Source of the DNA: Cytophagaceae bacterium
Lineage (GTDB): Bacteria > Bacteroidota > Bacteroidia > Cytophagales > JAIYAX01
Direction of reading: 5' to 3'
NCBI GenBank assembly: GCA_027488815.1
Contig: JAIYAX010000011.1
Span: 1 to 64,000 of the forward strand
Length of the DNA: 64,000 bases
Below, one piece after another: positions 8,919 through 15,447 of the stretch. Under the pieces are notes generated by a model. That model worked only from the letters and a program-made list of their open reading frames with translations, did no database searches and had not been told where the DNA came from. Both the position numbers and the translations under genes were made by a program. Each line of letters begins with the position of its first letter. Position 1 is the first letter of the stretch.

Positions 8919-9193
8919 GTTTTTCTTAGTTTTCAGTGGACAATTATTACAATGGATTGCAGAGCTATCGCCTTTATCAGGCCTACAAGCCTATCATTCC
9001 AATGAGCACTTGCAATCACCGAAGGAGAGAAATGGGACTGATGCAGCTAATAGGTCTAAGGCCTACAAAACGTTTTAGGTCACCCGTTTCCTCTTCGGAA
9101 AATGTAAGGATTTGTTGTTGATGTAAACTAAAGGCAAAACGTTAAGCAAATTTTGAACGACAATGCAACTTTAAACCAACAGCTTATTTGACA
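8833..9193. other. Gene-free segment between repeat L and glycosyltransferase
   Basis: About 360 bp with no convincing gene. Plus-strand frames at 8936-9121 (reading YYNGLQSYRLYQAYKPI, later MGLMQLIGLRP) look like decayed coding sequence, perhaps from a transposase, but I cannot place them. The last 80 bp is AT-rich and should hold the promoter of the glycosyltransferase; no clear TAnnTTTG element was found. Confidence 0.4.
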
Positions 9194-10222
9194 ATGCTGA
9201 TAAAACACATTTACTGGTTCGCTTACTTCAATCTTGACGAACCAAGTGTGAGGTATAGAGCAAAATTTCCATTGCAACGGCTCAAGGACAAACACGGCAT
9301 TACTTTTTCAATCGTTTATCCAGGTTATGACTTTCAAAATTTGAGCAACTTTTTTTTGGCATTTTTCTCTGCTCTATTTTTCAGAAAGAGTAACTCCATA
9401 ATTGTGTTTCAGAAAATTTACACAAATGGTATTTATGCGACAGCTTTAAAAGTGCTTTTGTTTTTTAGACCACAGCACACACTTTACGACATTGACGATG
9501 CAGAGCATACAAGACGACCTGCACAGACAATTCACCACTTTATGAAAAATTGTTCAGCTTGTTCAGCAGGCAGTAAATCGCTTGTGGACTACATCAGACA
9601 ATTCAACCAAAATGTTTTCCTGTTGACTTCGCCTGTTATTGACCACGGTTTGACAAAAACAGAGTTAGAAGAGACTTTGACTGTTGGTTGGGTTGGCTAT
9701 TACGGTGCTCACCGACAAAGTTTGACACAGTTATTTTTTCCTGCACTTCACGACATTGACTTTCCGCTAAAACTCATACTGCTTGGTGTTGCAGACAAGG
9801 TAGAGGAGCAAGAGATTAAATCTTACTTCAAGAGCAACAAAAATATTACAGTTGAAACTCCACTTGGCTTGGACTGGCTTGACGAACATTCCATTTATGA
9901 AACTATCGCAACATTTGACATTGGTGTTTCACCGCTTACAGACAATGAGTTTAATCGCAGCAAATCTGCTTTTAAACTAAAGCAATGCTTGTCTTGCGGT
10001 GTTCCAGTATTGGGTAGCAGTGTAGGCGAAAACAGAGCGTTTCTTCAAGACGGTGTAAACGGCTACTTGTGCGACAGCCCCACTGACTATTTTCAAAAAC
10101 TGACTTCATTGAAAAGTTCACAGAACGGGAGCTACACAAAACTTAGCAGAAACGCAAAAAGAACTTTCCCTACATTTAGCATTGACAATTATTGCTCAAC
10201 ATTTATAAACTATTTCAAATGA
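9194..10222 (+). CDS. Glycosyltransferase, GT-B fold (family 1/4-like)
   Basis: 342 residues from ATG 9194 (an in-frame TTG lies at 9188). The C-terminal half shows the GT4-type donor-binding region: GWVGYYGAHR, a central strand LKLILLGVADK, then FDIGVSPLTDNEFNRSKSAFKLKQ, CLSCGVPVLGSS and VNGYLC. The N-terminal half contains LYDIDDAEHTRRP, found in acceptor-binding halves of related enzymes. It should transfer a sugar from a nucleotide donor in the cytoplasm. It is alone, without polysaccharide genes or a transporter, which is unusual, and its base composition is more AT-rich than that of the flanking genes. It is cassette 1 of the island. Confidence 0.85.
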   Translation: MLIKHIYWFAYFNLDEPSVRYRAKFPLQRLKDKHGITFSIVYPGYDFQNLSNFFLAFFSALFFRKSNSIIVFQKIYTNGIYATALKVLLFFRPQHTLYDIDDAEHTRRPAQTIHHFMKNCSACSAGSKSLVDYIRQFNQNVFLLTSPVIDHGLTKTELEETLTVGWVGYYGAHRQSLTQLFFPALHDIDFPLKLILLGVADKVEEQEIKSYFKSNKNITVETPLGLDWLDEHSIYETIATFDIGVSPLTDNEFNRSKSAFKLKQCLSCGVPVLGSSVGENRAFLQDGVNGYLCDSPTDYFQKLTSLKSSQNGSYTKLSRNAKRTFPTFSIDNYCSTFINYFK

Positions 10223-10263
10223 CGGCAGACCTTCGGACAGAAAGTAAACCAGCCGCTTTCATC

Positions 10264-10302
10264 CTTGTCAGCTGTCCTCACCTGTCAAGTATTTCACATC
10301 TC
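10264..10302 (+). repeat. REP-like palindrome A, copy 1
   Basis: CTTGTCAG...CTGTCAAG forms an imperfect inverted repeat (10264-10289) with a short central loop, followed by TATTTCACATCTC. The same arms and the same trailing sequence recur at 14848-14886 and, diverged, at 14695-14733. A truncated copy is at 10432-10451. Confidence 0.65.
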
Positions 10303-10346
10303 AGCTCAACGAGCCCCCAGCTAATTAAATCTTACAGCTCGTACCC

Positions 10347-10424
10347 CATCCTCCCTCAACTACCCACAGCCACAAAATACCTCTTCCCCTTAAACTTGTT
10401 TTCCCAGTCGTTTTGCAGGTTCAT
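10347..10424 (-). repeat. Direct repeat R, copy 1 (fragment of DUF4340 gene 3' end)
   Basis: On the minus strand this 78-bp fragment encodes the last ~21 residues and stop of the DUF4340 protein (NLQNDWENKFKGKRYFVAVGS-stop in short pieces). The native end at 15821 reads GYFVAQGS where both extra copies (here and 14928-15038) read RYFVAVGS. The fragment is in the orientation of the native gene and directly follows glycosyltransferase cassette 1. Confidence 0.85.
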
Positions 10425-10431
10425 TTTCATC

Positions 10432-10451
10432 CTTGGCAGGTGTCCTCACCT
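10432..10451 (+). repeat. REP-like palindrome A, copy 2, truncated at junction
   Basis: CTTGGCAGGTGTCCTCACCT matches the first arm, loop and part of the second arm of palindrome A. Where other copies continue into the closing arm, this one passes straight into repeat L (GAGGTTACC). The junction between imported units therefore lies inside a palindrome. Confidence 0.65.
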
Positions 10452-10724
10452 GAGGTTACCTGCGCAACATTGGGCTTTGAGGATAGGAGGGAGGACCTAG
10501 GCTGGAGCGTTTACCCCAACCCGGCCACGGAAACGATAACCCTTCAATTCAAAAACGGCTTTCGTTCCGGCCAAATTCAAATTTTTGATGTCATGGGCCG
10601 TATCGCCAGAGAGTTGGAAGCCCAGGCCAGTATGGAAATCCCCATCGCTGACCTACCCGGCGGGCTTTACTACATCAGACTGAAAGACAGCAGGCAGCCG
10701 GTGCTGAGGTTTGTTAAGTACTAG
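10452..10724 (+). pseudogene. Orphan T9SS sorting-domain fragment
   Basis: The reading frame of the T9SS type A sorting domain is intact (about 90 codons, ending LRFVKY-stop) but has no catalytic part and no signal peptide. An upstream in-frame start at 10413 would produce only a fusion with junk sequence. It is best read as the 3' stump of a second allele of the SGNH/T9SS gene carried into the island with FRG cassette 2. Confidence 0.8.
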
Positions 10725-10751
10725 TTCAAAGGGTGATATGTTGTGGGAGAA
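10452..10751 (+). repeat. Direct repeat L, copy 2
   Basis: About 300 bp nearly identical to 8534-8832, including the T9SS stop codon and about 25 bases after it. Substitutions such as PATETITLQFKNGFRSGQI against PASETITLQFKSGFSSGQV show it is a diverged allele, not a fresh in-place duplicate. Confidence 0.9.
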
Positions 10752-10769
10752 AGCCAGGCAGAGCCTGTC

Positions 10770-10890
10770 CAATTGGCTGGTTTTCTGGTTTTCGCAAAGC
10801 CCATAGGTGTTCAGAAACCATTTAATTCACTTTTGAGGAAGAAAAAGTAGGAGTGGAACTTGACTGGTGTTTGAGAAAGAGGTACATTTG
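10770..10890 (+). repeat. Promoter-bearing repeat P, copy 1
   Basis: About 120 bp that recurs at 12566-12686 (shared blocks include TTTCTGGTTTTCG, TTTAATTCACTTTTGAGGAA and GTGTTTGAGAAAG). It follows repeat L in both places and ends in the same promoter. It is absent after the native T9SS gene. Confidence 0.85.
10860..10890 (+). promoter_or_regulatory. Promoter TTG-N20-TACATTTG upstream of FRG module
   Basis: TTG (10860-10862), a 20-base spacer and TACATTTG (10883-10890) match the Bacteroidota -33/-7 arrangement. It points toward the FRG module about 210 bp away. An equal promoter with the same spacing sits in repeat P copy 2. Confidence 0.6.
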
Positions 10891-11101
10891 TGTTAGGCTC
10901 AGAATAGTATTAATCGCAAGCATTGAATTGATCAGTTATGTTTGGTATTTTAAGTTTCTTTTTCTATCCAATGTTTACAATTATTCACAAATTTGTAGAT
11001 GAGCTTAATTTGAGGCTCTTAAAATGCACTTGGAGCGAAGAGGAGAGTTAAAATAAAGTTTAATTTTATTTTCAGAATAGAAGACAATAAAAAAGAAAGA
11101 A
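10891..11101. other. AT-rich leader before FRG module
   Basis: Together with repeats L and P this completes a gap of about 375 bp without a gene. The segment is AT-rich with no ORF, repeat or hairpin that I can support; it would be the 5' untranslated region if the promoter at 10860-10890 drives the module. Confidence 0.4.
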
Positions 11102-11554
11102 ATGAAAATATTTATATCAGAAATAGACCGTCAAAGTGCAAGAAGTATTGCATTAAAAAATATTGCTAGATTTTTTGCCATTACTAATTGGGAATTCATG
11201 ACAAATGATGATTTACTAAAAAGTATTAGCGAACTAAGAAATCCTAATAAGGGTACTTTAGTTAAGCTACTTGAAAACTACTTTAAGGCATATGATGAAT
11301 GGTTTGATTTCTACCAAAAAAAGAAAAGTATAGAAAAACAACGAAAGGAAGAATACACTTTAAATCTTACCGACAAGAATGAACTACAAATTCTAATTGC
11401 TAAAAGAGAAGGAGCATTAGGTGAATTAGAGGCTGAATTTAATAGGTTACAAAATAAAGATATTAATTCGGAACAACCTTTTTTAGAATTGGAGAAAAAG
11501 GAATCTAAGGGAATAACATTGAATTTAGGGGGAATGACATTTGAAGGAATATGA
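11102..11554 (+). CDS. Hypothetical helical partner of FRG protein
   Basis: 150 residues, no signal peptide, no membrane segment. The middle (about 65-125) is charged and helical (YQKKKSIEKQRKEEY, AKREGALGELEAEFNRLQ) and likely coiled coil; the last 20 residues are glycine-rich (GITLNLGGMTF). I do not recognise a family. Its stop overlaps the start of the FRG gene by four bases (ATGA), so the two are translationally coupled and probably act together. The AT-rich composition and island position indicate acquisition. It could be an antidote, adaptor or sensor for the FRG protein; that is inference. Confidence 0.75.
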   Translation: MKIFISEIDRQSARSIALKNIARFFAITNWEFMTNDDLLKSISELRNPNKGTLVKLLENYFKAYDEWFDFYQKKKSIEKQRKEEYTLNLTDKNELQILIAKREGALGELEAEFNRLQNKDINSEQPFLELEKKESKGITLNLGGMTFEGI

Positions 11555-12360
11555 CTTTTAGCTTATTCTCTCTTGAAGAATTCATTTCACAGTTAAAAAT
11601 GCAATTAGAGTCTGTTGATAGTGATTTTGTATATTATTACAGGGGCTGTGCAACACACGATTGGCCGTATAACCTTGTCCCAGGTATTTATAGAGATCAA
11701 TATATTTATGATGAAGACACCAGTTTCCGTGAAATGATTATAAAAAGTCCTAATGAATTTGTAGACGATAAGACTACCTTAGAGAAATTGGTAAAAATGC
11801 AACATTATAATTTACCAACAAGATTACTTGATATTACAAGCAACCCACTAGTTGCCTTATATTTTGCTTCACTGCAATATAAAAATGATAAAACTGATGG
11901 CAAAGTATATGTACTTAAAGTTCCAAGGAATGAAATAAAGTATTATGATAGTGATTCTGTCAGCTTAATATCAAATTTAGCAAAACTGAAAATAAATAAG
12001 ACAAATTTTTCTTCTGGTTTTGATTACCTAGTTCATGAGATCAAAGAAGAAAAACCTTATTTTAGCAACAGTTTTATCGACAAGAATAATAAGGATATAG
12101 TAAAGATTTTTCCAGTAAAAGTTAAATTGAATAACAACAGAATTGTTCGTCAAAGTGGATCTTTCTTGATTTTTGGAATCAAAGACTTGAATTCTAAACT
12201 AGAAGCAGCAACACTTCCGACTACTCTAATTGTAACTGAGCTTCAAATTGATAAAGATGCTAAAAATTACATACTAAAATCACTTGACTCATTAGCAATT
12301 AATGAAAGTACTTTATTTCCAGAATTGGACCATGCGGCTAGTTATTTACGATCATCATAA
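11551..12360 (+). CDS. FRG-domain protein
   Basis: 269 residues. The FRG domain (PF08867-type) is clear: YYYRGCATHDWPYNLVPGIYR at about 28-48, then MQHYNLPTRLLDITSNPLVALYF at about 83-105, with the family's hallmark QHY-PTRLLD-NPL-AL-F pattern. The usual opening F/Y-RG is present. FRG domains occur alone or fused to other modules in accessory regions of bacteria and phages; their biochemical role is not firmly known. The gene is coupled by ATGA to the helical 150-residue protein. A hairpin with a short T-run follows the stop. Confidence 0.85.
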   Translation: MTFSLFSLEEFISQLKMQLESVDSDFVYYYRGCATHDWPYNLVPGIYRDQYIYDEDTSFREMIIKSPNEFVDDKTTLEKLVKMQHYNLPTRLLDITSNPLVALYFASLQYKNDKTDGKVYVLKVPRNEIKYYDSDSVSLISNLAKLKINKTNFSSGFDYLVHEIKEEKPYFSNSFIDKNNKDIVKIFPVKVKLNNNRIVRQSGSFLIFGIKDLNSKLEAATLPTTLIVTELQIDKDAKNYILKSLDSLAINESTLFPELDHAASYLRSS

Positions 12361-12398
12361 TCTTCATAAATTTCAACTATTACTGTCAATTTGCAGTT

Positions 12399-12419
12399 AA
12401 AACTCCGAAGGGAGGTTTT
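12399..12419 (+). terminator. Possible terminator of FRG module
   Basis: AAAACTCC pairs with GGAGGTTTT around a short loop with one bulge, and the second arm ends in four T. It lies 39 bp after the FRG stop codon. The T-run is short, so efficiency is uncertain. Confidence 0.4.
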
Positions 12420-12444
12420 GTAGTTCTCACCCTCTTCATTAAAC

Positions 12445-12519
12445 GACCTACCCGGCGGGCTTTACTACATCAGACTGAAAGAGAGCAGGCAGCCGGTGCT
12501 GAAGTTTGTTAAGTACTAG
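12445..12519 (+). repeat. Direct repeat L, copy 3 (short)
   Basis: 75 bp matching the last 24 codons and stop of the T9SS sorting domain (DLPGGLYYIRLKESRQPVLKFVKY in pieces). It is closer to copy 2 (RLKD) than to the native copy (RQKN). It borders KAP cassette 3 on the left and is followed by repeat P. Confidence 0.88.
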
Positions 12520-12565
12520 AAAGCAAGGGTTTAGAGGGTAGGAGTAGAGCTAAGCTAGACTTTTA

Positions 12566-12686
12566 CAATTGGATGGATTTCTGGTTTTCGTAGAGCCTAT
12601 AGGTGTACACAACTCATTTAATTCACTTTTGAGGAATAAAAAGTAAGGGTGGGACTTGACTTGTGTTTGAGAAAGGGGTACATTTG
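12566..12686 (+). repeat. Promoter-bearing repeat P, copy 2
   Basis: Second copy of the ~120-bp segment at 10770-10890, again downstream of a T9SS sorting-domain end and again ending in a promoter. The two copies differ at scattered positions, so they are diverged, not a recent duplication. Confidence 0.85.
12656..12686 (+). promoter_or_regulatory. Promoter TTG-N20-TACATTTG upstream of KAP module
   Basis: TTG (12656-12658), 20 bases and TACATTTG (12679-12686), identical in layout to 10860-10890. The first gene of the KAP module starts 107 bp downstream. Confidence 0.6.
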
Positions 12687-12792
12687 GTTGAACAAATACT
12701 ATGGTAAGATTAGCAGATAGAGAATTGTTGTGCAACTTACTTTCCATTAAAAAGTAGTGTGAAATTAAAGTTGACCTATAAAAATTTAAGAA

Positions 12793-13200
12793 ATGAACGC
12801 ACCAGAACACTGTGGGCATAAGCCCATTATACAAGTAAAAGATTATAATGCCATTGATGCTCAATATATGGCTAAAACAGATGTAAAGGCTTTGTCTATA
12901 GGTATTGCTCAATATGACTCCGATGAGATTTCTTTAAAAGTATGGCGACATAATGGTAAAAAATGGAGCAGACAAAGTGAGGAAATACCGCTACATAGAA
13001 ACATTGATTTAAACATTTTACTTTTAGGTGCTTTGATGACAGACCTTGATTCTGGGTACCCAAAAACTAACTTAAGAGAAGAAGTCATCAACTCAGATGG
13101 TGTACAAAAAATTAAGGAGTACTTTATCAAGAATGAAAATTTCCTCAAGCCAAGGTTAGAGTTGCTAAGAGATAAGCTTAATGAGTTTTTAGGTAGATAA
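12793..13200 (+). CDS. Hypothetical protein (DUF6530-like), partner of KAP NTPase
   Basis: 135 residues, soluble. Motifs include HKPIIQVKDYNAIDAQYMAKTD near the start, then KALSIGIAQYD, VWRHNGKKWSRQSEEIPLHR and a helical C-terminus. From memory this pattern (clear 'KA-LSIG-AQ' and 'WSRQSEE-PLHR' blocks) resembles the DUF6530 family; I could not check this. Function unknown. It lies 58 bp before the KAP gene on the same strand and both follow promoter repeat P, so a two-gene module is likely. Confidence 0.7.
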   Translation: MNAPEHCGHKPIIQVKDYNAIDAQYMAKTDVKALSIGIAQYDSDEISLKVWRHNGKKWSRQSEEIPLHRNIDLNILLLGALMTDLDSGYPKTNLREEVINSDGVQKIKEYFIKNENFLKPRLELLRDKLNEFLGR

Positions 13201-13258
13201 CTTATTCTCAATTTTTTTATTCACTTGGCTCAATGATTTTCCAAGTCCCATACTGCTA

Positions 13259-14677
13259 ATGAAAATAAGACATTACGAATTGGAAATTCCACCTGACGAA
13301 CCATTCAGGAACTGTAAGCTTAATAGAGAGCAATACGCAAAAGTCCTTACTGAAATTGTTGAGACTTACAGCGACGGTTTTGTCTTAGCAATAAACAATG
13401 AGTGGGGAACCGGAAAGTCTACTTTTGTTTAGATGTGGCGACAATCATTGAGCAATTCTGGATTTCGAACTATATACTTTAATGTTTGGGAGAACGATTT
13501 CAACAATGATCCTTTAGTGGCGATTATGTCAGAATTACAGATCTTAGTAACTAGTAAGATTAATGGTGATAATGTATTTAAGTCGGTAGTAGAGAAGGGG
13601 GCTGTTCTAACAAAGAATGTTCTTCCAGTTTTAGCCAGATCTTTGCTTAAGAAATATGTCGTTGACGTTGATGAGATTAGTGATGTAGTTGAAAATACGA
13701 CAAAAGCAGCTACGGAACTTTTAGAAGAGACAATAAAGGATTTTACAAAAAGAAAAAAGTGCATTGCCGAATTTCGTTCCGAATTAGAAGAGTTTGTAAA
13801 GGATTCTGAAAACAAAAAACCAGTCATATTTATAATTGATGAGTTAGATCGTTGTCGACCAACTTATGCAGTTGAACTCTTAGAGCAACTAAAGCACTTC
13901 TTTTCTGTAAATGGAATTGTGTTTATCTTATCAATAGATAAAATGCATTTAGCAAGTTCAGTAAAGGGATTTTACGGTACAAGCGAAATAAATACTGATG
14001 AATACCTAAGGCGTTTTATCGACTTAGAATATTCCATTCCTAAACCTTCGAATAAGTCATTTTGTAAATATTTGTTTGAGTATTACGATTTTGGTAACTT
14101 CTTTAATTCAAAAGTGCGAAGGCAGTATAGTGAGTTTCAAAGTGATGGTAATCATTTAGTTAAAATGGCGGAATTACTTTTCGATAAGACAAATGCGACA
14201 CTTAGGCAGCAAGAAAAAGTATTTGCTCAAACACGATTGATTCTTAACTCATTTAAGCCTAATGAATTAACCTTTCCTGCCCTTCTTTTCGTCTTGATTT
14301 ATCTAAAATCGATGCAAAATGAATTCTTTAGAGAAATTGAAAATAATCAGCTCACACTTCAAGAATTGACTGACAAGTTTGTTGAAATCATGCCTTTAAA
14401 AACAGAGAATGAGTACGGATTAAATTTATTTTATGTCGTTGCATTGTTAATACATCTATATAATAACAGTCAGAACCAGAAAAATAAAGTGAAACTATTC
14501 GATGTTGATCCCTTAGAAAATAGATCGACCCCGATTAAAATAAATATTCATAATTTTTCAGGCAAACAACTTGCTAGAATGTTTGAATCAATTAGTCAAC
14601 AATGGAAGTATAATAATGGAAGTTTGGAATATTTATTGAATAAAGTAAACTTAACCGAATCTCTCACAATAAATTAA
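13259..14677 (+). pseudogene. KAP-family P-loop NTPase interrupted by in-frame amber codon
   Basis: The frame opened by ATG 13259 reads 57 codons, including the Walker A motif NEWGTGKST (Lys53), then meets TAG at 13430-13432 and continues without frameshift for 414 more codons. The downstream part has FNVWENDF, the Walker B block VIFIIDELDRCRP (about 190-200), ILSIDKMHLASSVKGFYG and FIDLEYSIP, all KAP-NTPase hallmarks. A restart at ATG 13433 would give a protein without Walker A, hence no ATP binding. A single base change from AAG (Lys) would produce the stop. So the gene is probably inactive in this strain, unless there is readthrough or an assembly error. KAP NTPases often act in phage defence or at membranes. 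Confidence 0.85.
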
Positions 14678-14694
14678 CTAAACTACTCCTCCTT

Positions 14695-14733
14695 CTTGGT
14701 AGGTCTCCATACCTAACATGTATTTCACATCTC
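14695..14733 (+). repeat. REP-like palindrome A, copy 3 (diverged)
   Basis: CTTGGTAGGT...ACCTAACATG keeps the arms of palindrome A with several changes and is again followed by TATTTCACATCTC. It lies 18 bp after the KAP stop codon. Confidence 0.55.
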
Positions 14734-14738
14734 CACCC

Positions 14739-14823
14739 GCTGATGCGAGCTTGCACCTCACACCCCATACTCCCCCGCTGGTGCAAGCTTGCAGCTCCCC
14801 CCGCTGGTGCGAGCTTGCAGCTC
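14739..14823 (+). repeat. Cluster of REP-like palindrome B (three units)
   Basis: Three units share GCTGGTGC[AG]AGCTTGCA-C (14739-14759, 14777-14797, 14803-14823). The middle one contains a perfect 12-bp palindrome TGCAAGCTTGCA (14782-14793). On the minus strand each unit begins GAG/GGTGCAAGC and ends in CAGCGGG, in the manner of REP elements moved by RAYT transposases. Related pieces occur at 14891-14909 and 15793-15812. There is no spacer diversity or regular spacing, so it is not CRISPR. Confidence 0.65.
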
Positions 14824-14847
14824 GTACCTAAATAACTAATCTTCATC

Positions 14848-14886
14848 CTTGGCAGGTGTCCACACCTGACAAGTATTTCACATCTC
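14848..14886 (+). repeat. REP-like palindrome A, copy 4 (best preserved)
   Basis: CTTGGCAGGTGT and ACACCTGACAAG form 12-base arms with one mismatch around CC (14848-14873), followed by TATTTCACATCTC. It lies directly before unit B at 14891 and repeat R copy 2. Confidence 0.7.
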
Positions 14887-14890
14887 CTCT

Positions 14891-14909
14891 AGAAGGGCGA
14901 GCTTGTACC
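14891..14909 (+). repeat. REP-like palindrome B, degenerate unit
   Basis: AGAAGGGCGAGCTTGTACC keeps the GCGAGCTTG core of palindrome B. The same core at 15793-15812 sits at the same distance from the native DUF4340 gene end, so this unit belongs to the copied flank. Confidence 0.5.
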
Positions 14910-14927
14910 ACAGACCCCATCCTCCCT

Positions 14928-15038
14928 CAACTCCCCACAGCCACAAAATACCTCTTCCCTTTAAACTTGTTTTCCCAGTCATTTTGCAGGTTCAGTTTAA
15001 ATAGGTTATCCGGGTTGCGGCTGCTTTCCAGCAGGTAA
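14928..15038 (-). repeat. Direct repeat R, copy 2 (fragment of DUF4340 gene 3' end)
   Basis: 111 bp matching 15821-15941, in native orientation; it encodes the last ~35 residues of the DUF4340 protein (LLESSRNPDNLFKLNLQ... ending RYFVAVGS-stop). It shares the variant ending RYFVAVGS with copy 1 and not with the native gene. It separates cassette 3 (KAP) from cassette 4 (MNT/HEPN). The remainder of the 460-bp gap from 14678 to 15138 holds only the REP-like repeats already listed and about 100 bp of AT-rich leader. Confidence 0.88.
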
Positions 15039-15138
15039 TACTATAATCAATCACATTCCTTTTCTGATGATAGAGGAAGCCTGCTAGCTAGTAGGCGTTG
15101 TGATTTTGACAGTCAAGACTAAAATCCTATCTTTAAAC

Positions 15139-15447
15139 ATGCATATAGATGAACGGCAAATTGATAGGATCCAAAAACTTTGTAAAGTAAACAAAGTGAA
15201 ATCCTTGTTTGCTTTTGGTTCCGTGACCAGGGAGGACTTTAATTCTTCTTCTGATATTGATTTAATTGTAGATATTGACGAAAATGACCCATTTAAATAC
15301 ACTGATTTGTATTTTAACCTAAAATTAGAGCTTGAAGAGATTCTAAATCGTAAGATCGATTTACTTGAAGAAAGAGCAATTCGCAACAGGTTTTTCAGGG
15401 AACAATTGAACAGGACAAGGGTAAAAATCTATGGATACCAGGATTAA
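15139..15447 (+). CDS. mntA: MNT nucleotidyltransferase-like antitoxin (MntA type)
   Basis: 102 residues from ATG 15139; a GTG at 15100 would add 13 residues with no matching motif. The minimal nucleotidyltransferase signature G27-S28-X10-D39-X-D41 is exact (FGSVTREDFNSSSDIDLIVD), and a further acidic cluster lies in the C-terminal half. In MntA/HepT systems this enzyme adds AMP to a tyrosine of the HEPN toxin and so neutralises it. It overlaps the HEPN gene by 17 bp, the usual layout. It is cassette 4 of the island. Confidence 0.9.
   Translation: MHIDERQIDRIQKLCKVNKVKSLFAFGSVTREDFNSSSDIDLIVDIDENDPFKYTDLYFNLKLELEEILNRKIDLLEERAIRNRFFREQLNRTRVKIYGYQD

Noticed and set aside
10192..10500. 102-codon plus-strand frame after the glycosyltransferase
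   Set aside because: It runs through palindrome A, repeat R in the wrong strand and repeat L in the wrong frame; chance ORF.
12550..12912. 120-codon minus-strand frame across repeat P
   Set aside because: Antisense to the DUF6530-like gene and promoter, no recognisable domain.
13430..13432. TAG as a pyrrolysine codon in the KAP gene
   Set aside because: No pyl genes or relevant context; a plain nonsense change is simpler.
13429..13827. 132-codon minus-strand frame in the KAP gene
   Set aside because: Ser/Phe-rich shadow of the KAP coding sequence.
14664..14846. 60-codon minus-strand frame
   Set aside because: Made entirely of REP-like repeats.
14664..14909. Possible CRISPR array
   Set aside because: Units of palindrome B are unevenly spaced, lack unique spacers and occur as partial copies elsewhere; no cas genes.
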